Positions 60,867-64,000 of a stretch of 64,000 bases of DNA are shown here, in pieces. Source of the stretch: Bradyrhizobium diazoefficiens (GTDB lineage: Bacteria > Pseudomonadota > Alphaproteobacteria > Rhizobiales > Xanthobacteraceae); assembly GCF_016616885.1 (NCBI RefSeq), contig NZ_CP067102.1, forward strand, positions 1,206,501 through 1,270,500, in the 5' to 3' direction. The notes beneath the pieces are model-generated. The model did no database searches. It was given only the letters and a program-made list of their open reading frames with translations, and was not told the DNA's origin. The stretch's first letter is position 1, and every line of letters begins with the position of its first letter. Both the position numbers and the translations under genes were made by a program.

Positions 60867-61727
60867 TCAATCCTGCTCCGTCTCGCTGAACGTCGCGCGG
60901 AACGGGTGGCCGGGATACACGCCGACAATGCGGAATTCGCGCGAGAAGAACTTTAGCTCCTCGATCGCAAACGCAAGGCCCTTGTCTTCAGGGTGGCCGT
61001 CAACGTCAGCATAAAACTGCGTGGCGAAGAAATTGCCGTCGACCATATAGCTCTCGAGCTTGGTCATGTTGACGCCGTTGGTGGCAAAGCCGCCGAGCGC
61101 CTTGTAGAGCGCGGCAGGCAAGTTGCGCACCCGGAAAACAAAAGTGGTGACCAGCGGGCCCGAACCCTGTGCGGCCCATTTCGGCTCGCGCGCCAACACC
61201 ACGAAGCGCGTGGTGTTGTGGGCCTCGTCCTCGATGTCCTCGGCAAGAATGTCGAGGCCGTAGATTTGCGCAGCCAGCCGCGAAGCGATCGCGGCGACGG
61301 TCTTGTCCTTGCGCTCGGAGATATCGCGGGCGCTGCCGGCGGTATCGGCGTGCACGATCCCCTTGATGCCGAGCTTGCGGATGATGCGGCGGCATTGGCC
61401 GAGCGCATGCACATGGCTCTCGACGCTCTTGATGTCTTCGAGCTTGGTCCCCTTCACGGCCATCAATTGATGCCGGACAGGCAGGAACCATTCGCCGATG
61501 ATGAAGAGGCCCGAGGCCGGAAGCAGATGATGGATGTCGGCGACGCGGCCGGCGACCGAATTCTCGATCGGGATCATGCCGAGATCGGCCTCGCCCGACG
61601 AGATCGCCGACAGTGCGTCCTCGAAGGTGGCGCACGGCATCGGCTCGGCGTCGGGATAGGCCTCAACGATGGCGATGTGGGAATTGGCGCCAGGTTCGCC
61701 CTGGAATGCAATCTTCAGCTTGCTCAT
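60867..61727 (-). CDS. pheA: Prephenate dehydratase
   Basis: A 286-residue monofunctional enzyme converting prephenate to phenylpyruvate for phenylalanine. The catalytic domain has KIAFQGEPGANSHIA at the N terminus, PIENSVAGRVADIHHLL near 75, and NTTRFVVLAR (the catalytic TRF) near 170. An ACT domain (about 195-275; GALYKALGGFATNGVNMTKLES-type region) gives feedback control by phenylalanine. No chorismate mutase domain. It follows kdsB by 21 bases on the same strand. Confidence 0.95.
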   Translation of the reverse strand: MSKLKIAFQGEPGANSHIAIVEAYPDAEPMPCATFEDALSAISSGEADLGMIPIENSVAGRVADIHHLLPASGLFIIGEWFLPVRHQLMAVKGTKLEDIKSVESHVHALGQCRRIIRKLGIKGIVHADTAGSARDISERKDKTVAAIASRLAAQIYGLDILAEDIEDEAHNTTRFVVLAREPKWAAQGSGPLVTTFVFRVRNLPAALYKALGGFATNGVNMTKLESYMVDGNFFATQFYADVDGHPEDKGLAFAIEELKFFSREFRIVGVYPGHPFRATFSETEQD

Positions 61728-61748
61728 GACGGGCCTTGTAGCAGCGGC

Positions 61749-62489
61749 TCAGGATTTGGAAAGGATGCTGCGCGCGGTTTCGAGGTCCGGCGGCGTATCG
61801 ACGCCGCGAGGCACGCTGTCGACGATCATGATATCGATGCGCATGCCGGCTTCCACCGCCCGGAGCTGCTCCAGATTTTCCTGAACTTCCAGGGGGGAGC
61901 GTGGCAGCGACACAAATCGTTCCAGCGCCGCGCGCCGATAGGCGTAGAGGCCGATATGGTGGTAGCGCGGTCCGACGCCATAGGGGGCGGTGGCGCGGGT
62001 GAAATAGAGCGCTCGCAGCCGTCTCGGGCCGATTGGCGAACCGATGGCCTTCACGACGCTCGGCGCAAGGTCCTCTTCTTCGGTGTGGATCTGCGAGGCT
62101 AGCGTCACGATATCGACCGCTGGGTCGGCAAAGGGCGGCAGCACCTCGCTAATGGTCTCAGGCGTGATGGTTGGGAAATCACCCTGAAGATTGATCACGA
62201 TCTCGGCCTTCCCTGCCGGATCGAGCTTCTGCATGGCCTCATGGATGCGGTCGGAGCCGGACGGATGTTCCGGGCCGGTCATCACCGCCTCGCCGCCATG
62301 GGCGTTTACGACCGCGGCGATCTCGTCCGTATCGGTTGCGACCGCAACCCGGCCGATACCGGCGGCTTCGGCGCGCCTCATCACGTGCACGATCATTGGC
62401 AGGCCCGCGATATCGGCGAGCGGCTTGCCGGGCAGGCGGGTAGCGGCCATGCGGGCCGGAATCAGCACCAGGATGCGGGGATCGATCAT
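61749..62489 (-). CDS. kdsB: 3-deoxy-manno-octulosonate cytidylyltransferase
   Basis: A 246-residue CMP-Kdo synthetase that activates Kdo for lipopolysaccharide core. Motifs: [52 protein letters not shown], and [16 protein letters not shown]. The segment QGDxPTI is normal for KdsB. It forms a two-gene unit with pheA, an arrangement I recall in Bradyrhizobium and relatives, and is divergent from cycM across 234 bases. Confidence 0.95.
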   Translation of the reverse strand: MIDPRILVLIPARMAATRLPGKPLADIAGLPMIVHVMRRAEAAGIGRVAVATDTDEIAAVVNAHGGEAVMTGPEHPSGSDRIHEAMQKLDPAGKAEIVINLQGDFPTITPETISEVLPPFADPAVDIVTLASQIHTEEEDLAPSVVKAIGSPIGPRRLRALYFTRATAPYGVGPRYHHIGLYAYRRAALERFVSLPRSPLEVQENLEQLRAVEAGMRIDIMIVDSVPRGVDTPPDLETARSILSKS

Positions 62490-62723
62490 TAGTTCAAGGG
62501 GCTGGGTTCAAGGGCCTGGAAACGGGGCGTTTTCCGCGTCGAGAAATGGGGTGGGGACGGGCTGATAGAAGGGTCGCTTATACGGGTTGCCAGACCCCGG
62601 GCAAACCGATATCTCAATGGCAAAACTCGGGGAAACAATAAGGAACGTTTTTGATTCTCCCGAGGCTCGTCCTGGCGGCCGCCCGGCCGCTTATTCTTCT
62701 TGCGGTGTGGGGCCTGGCCGGAA

Positions 62724-63278
62724 ATGGACTCTTTCGAACTGAACAAGATTCTCGGTGCCGTGCTCGGTACCTGTCTCATTCTGCTGGTGACGAGCTTCAC
62801 TGCCCAGGCGCTGTTCTCGCCCAAGATGCCGGAAAAGCCGGGTTTTGAGATCGCGGTGAAGGAAGAAGCCGGCGACAAGGGCGGCGCCGCTGCTGCCGCA
62901 GCCCCATCCGAGCCGATCGAAAAGCTGCTCCAGACCGCCTCGGTCGAGAAGGGCGCCTCCGCCGCCAAGAAGTGCGCCGCTTGCCACACCTTCGAGAAGG
63001 GCGGCCCGAACCGGGTCGGTCCGAACCTCTATGGCATCGTTGGCGACCATCGTGGCGAAGGCCGCAACGGCTTCAACTTCTCGGCCGCGATGAAGGCCAA
63101 GGGCGGCACCTGGACCATCGACGAGCTGAACAAGTTCATCGCCAATCCGAAGGGCGACATCCCCGGCACCGCGATGGGTTTTGCCGGCATTCCGAAGGAC
63201 TCGGAACGCGCCGACGTCATCGCCTATCTGAACAGCCTGTCCGACAGTCCGAAGCCGCTCCCGACCGCGGCGAAATAA
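62724..63278 (+). CDS. cycM: Membrane-anchored cytochrome c (CycM type)
   Basis: A 184-residue class I cytochrome c, the same length as CycM of Bradyrhizobium. An uncleaved N-terminal helix (about residues 9-27, ILGAVLGTCLILLVTSF) anchors it in the membrane; an Ala/Glu-rich linker follows. The heme site is KKCAACHTFEKGG (CxxCH) near residue 82, and the axial methionine is in GTAMGFAGIP near 155. CycM carries electrons from the bc1 complex to the aa3 oxidase. A GGCCGGAA sequence precedes the ATG; an in-frame start at 62700 is rejected. Confidence 0.94.
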   Translation: MDSFELNKILGAVLGTCLILLVTSFTAQALFSPKMPEKPGFEIAVKEEAGDKGGAAAAAAPSEPIEKLLQTASVEKGASAAKKCAACHTFEKGGPNRVGPNLYGIVGDHRGEGRNGFNFSAAMKAKGGTWTIDELNKFIANPKGDIPGTAMGFAGIPKDSERADVIAYLNSLSDSPKPLPTAAK

Positions 63279-63305
63279 GGCTCTTCAGTCTCGATCTCAG
63301 ATATG

Positions 63306-63333
63306 CGGCCAGGCCTCAAAGCCTGGCCGTTTC
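63306..63333 (+). terminator. Rho-independent terminator of cycM
   Basis: CGGCCAGGC and GCCTGGCCG form a perfect 9-bp stem around CTCAAA, followed by TTTCC, 27 bases after the cycM stop. Confidence 0.75.
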
Positions 63334-63489
63334 CATATCCGGGCCTCGCGGCGTTGTTATCGGGGCGTTTGGCCGCATCTCGTAGGTCGTCCGGCCTTCC
63401 AAGATGAGGAAAAAGCAACATATTCCGTCGAAACCTCGCCTATATTGCGAACTTAAAGGAGTAGCCTCCTTCAAGACAGGACTATTGAT

Positions 63490-64000
63490 TTGGCCATTAC
63501 CCGACGCGATCTCCTGCTCACCGGCGCGGCCGTTGCTGCGTTCCCCGCCCTCGGCTCCGTGGCCGGCGTTCCCGTCGTCCGCACGGCAGAGGCGCAATCG
63601 GCCGGTGAGCTGGCTTCAAGTGCGCTCCCTTGGCGCCATGCGCTGTCGCTGTTCGGCGACATCAAGTACCCGGCCGACTTCAAGCGCTTCGACTATGTCA
63701 ATCCGGATGCGCCCAAGGGCGGCGTGGCGCGGCTGATCTCGCTCGGCACTTTCGACAATTTCAACATCGCGGTGGCCGGCATCAAGGGCTCGCTCGCGCC
63801 GGCCGCGGCGCTGATCTACGAAACGCTGATGACGCGTGCCCAGGACGAGGTCGCCACCGAATATGGCGAGCTCGCCGAATCCGCGCAGCATCCGGACGAT
63901 TTTTCCTGGGTCACCTACCGCTTGCGGAAAGAGGCGCGCTGGCACGATGGCAAGCCGGTGACGCCCGAGGACGTGATCTTCTCGCTGGAGAGCCTGAAGA
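63490..64000 (+). CDS. Family 5 extracellular solute-binding protein, Tat-exported (3' end outside window)
   Basis: About 170 residues are visible before the right edge. A twin-arginine signal TRRDLLLTGAAVAAFPAL begins the protein, with cleavage near AEA-QSAGEL. The family 5 (SBP_bac_5) pattern follows: ALSLFGDIKYPADFKRFDYVNPDAPKGG, LIYETLMTRAQDE, YGELAESAQHPDD and WHDGKPVTPEDVIFSLES. Such proteins feed peptide, opine or microcin-C-type ABC importers (YejA-like). No ATG fits; a TTG at 63490 with AGGA upstream is chosen. The long form of the N-domain suggests the YejA branch. Confidence 0.88.
   Translation, partial: MAITRRDLLLTGAAVAAFPALGSVAGVPVVRTAEAQSAGELASSALPWRHALSLFGDIKYPADFKRFDYVNPDAPKGGVARLISLGTFDNFNIAVAGIKGSLAPAAALIYETLMTRAQDEVATEYGELAESAQHPDDFSWVTYRLRKEARWHDGKPVTPEDVIFSLESLK

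Overview
The window looks like a stretch of an alphaproteobacterial chromosome of the Bradyrhizobium type. It is GC-rich throughout. It carries a 184-residue membrane-anchored cytochrome c matching CycM, a small GCG-rich secreted protein of a kind common in rhizobia, an alphaproteobacterial GTTC-N7-GTTC LexA box in front of dinB, many branched-chain/HAAT-type ABC transport genes, and long palindromic intergenic repeats. The genus is inferred from gene content, not from a marker gene.

Layout. (1) 1-7.6 kb: a DUF2235/Tle1-like membrane protein cut by the left edge, two small exported proteins, an AraC-type regulator, a DUF6314-like protein, and a protein-repair methyltransferase fused to an erythromycin-esterase domain. 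(2) 7.6-20.5 kb is an accessory, stress-flavoured block: tiny ORFs, a cytochrome P450 remnant, a cysteine-poor uracil-DNA-glycosylase-like protein coupled to an ABM monooxygenase, stand-alone nuoD and nuoB copies, a frameshifted site-2 protease with CBS domains, an MmgE/PrpD protein, a ComA/HSA32-like protein, a nucleotidyltransferase-phosphoesterase pair, an HtrA protease and an SOS-controlled dinB. Three genes here have GGAAC-N17/18-GTT sequences upstream, resembling general-stress (EcfG) promoters. (3) 20.6-21.4 kb: tRNA-Leu(CAA) and dsbB.

(4) 21.5-43.5 kb is a catabolic and transport region. It has two Liv-type ABC importers: livH, fused livMG and livF behind a divergent MarR regulator; and livG, livF, livH, livM followed by three tandem solute-binding proteins, two of them with their own preceding terminator. 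Next come an IclR regulator divergent from a beta-oxidation cluster (enoyl-CoA hydratase/3-hydroxyacyl-CoA dehydrogenase, acyl-CoA ligase, thiolase, two acyl-CoA dehydrogenases). A perfect 19-bp palindrome in the divergent promoter is a likely IclR operator. Together this suggests uptake and CoA-dependent breakdown of carboxylic acids or aromatic/fatty acids.

(5) 43.7-47.5 kb: an MBOAT O-acyltransferase with an SGNH partner, then an intact IS4-type insertion sequence whose transposase needs a -1 shift on an A7 run and takes its stop codon from the CTAG flank. (6) 47.8-64 kb: mainly housekeeping genes: glpK, a penicillin-acylase-family hydrolase, a GNAT enzyme, a threonine-dehydratase-like enzyme, a glutathione transferase, metF-metH, an LLM flavin oxidoreductase, kdsB-pheA, cycM, and a Tat-exported family 5 solute-binding protein cut by the right edge. 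Intergenic regions carry a dispersed family of large inverted repeats. No rRNA, CRISPR array, integrase or phage gene was seen.
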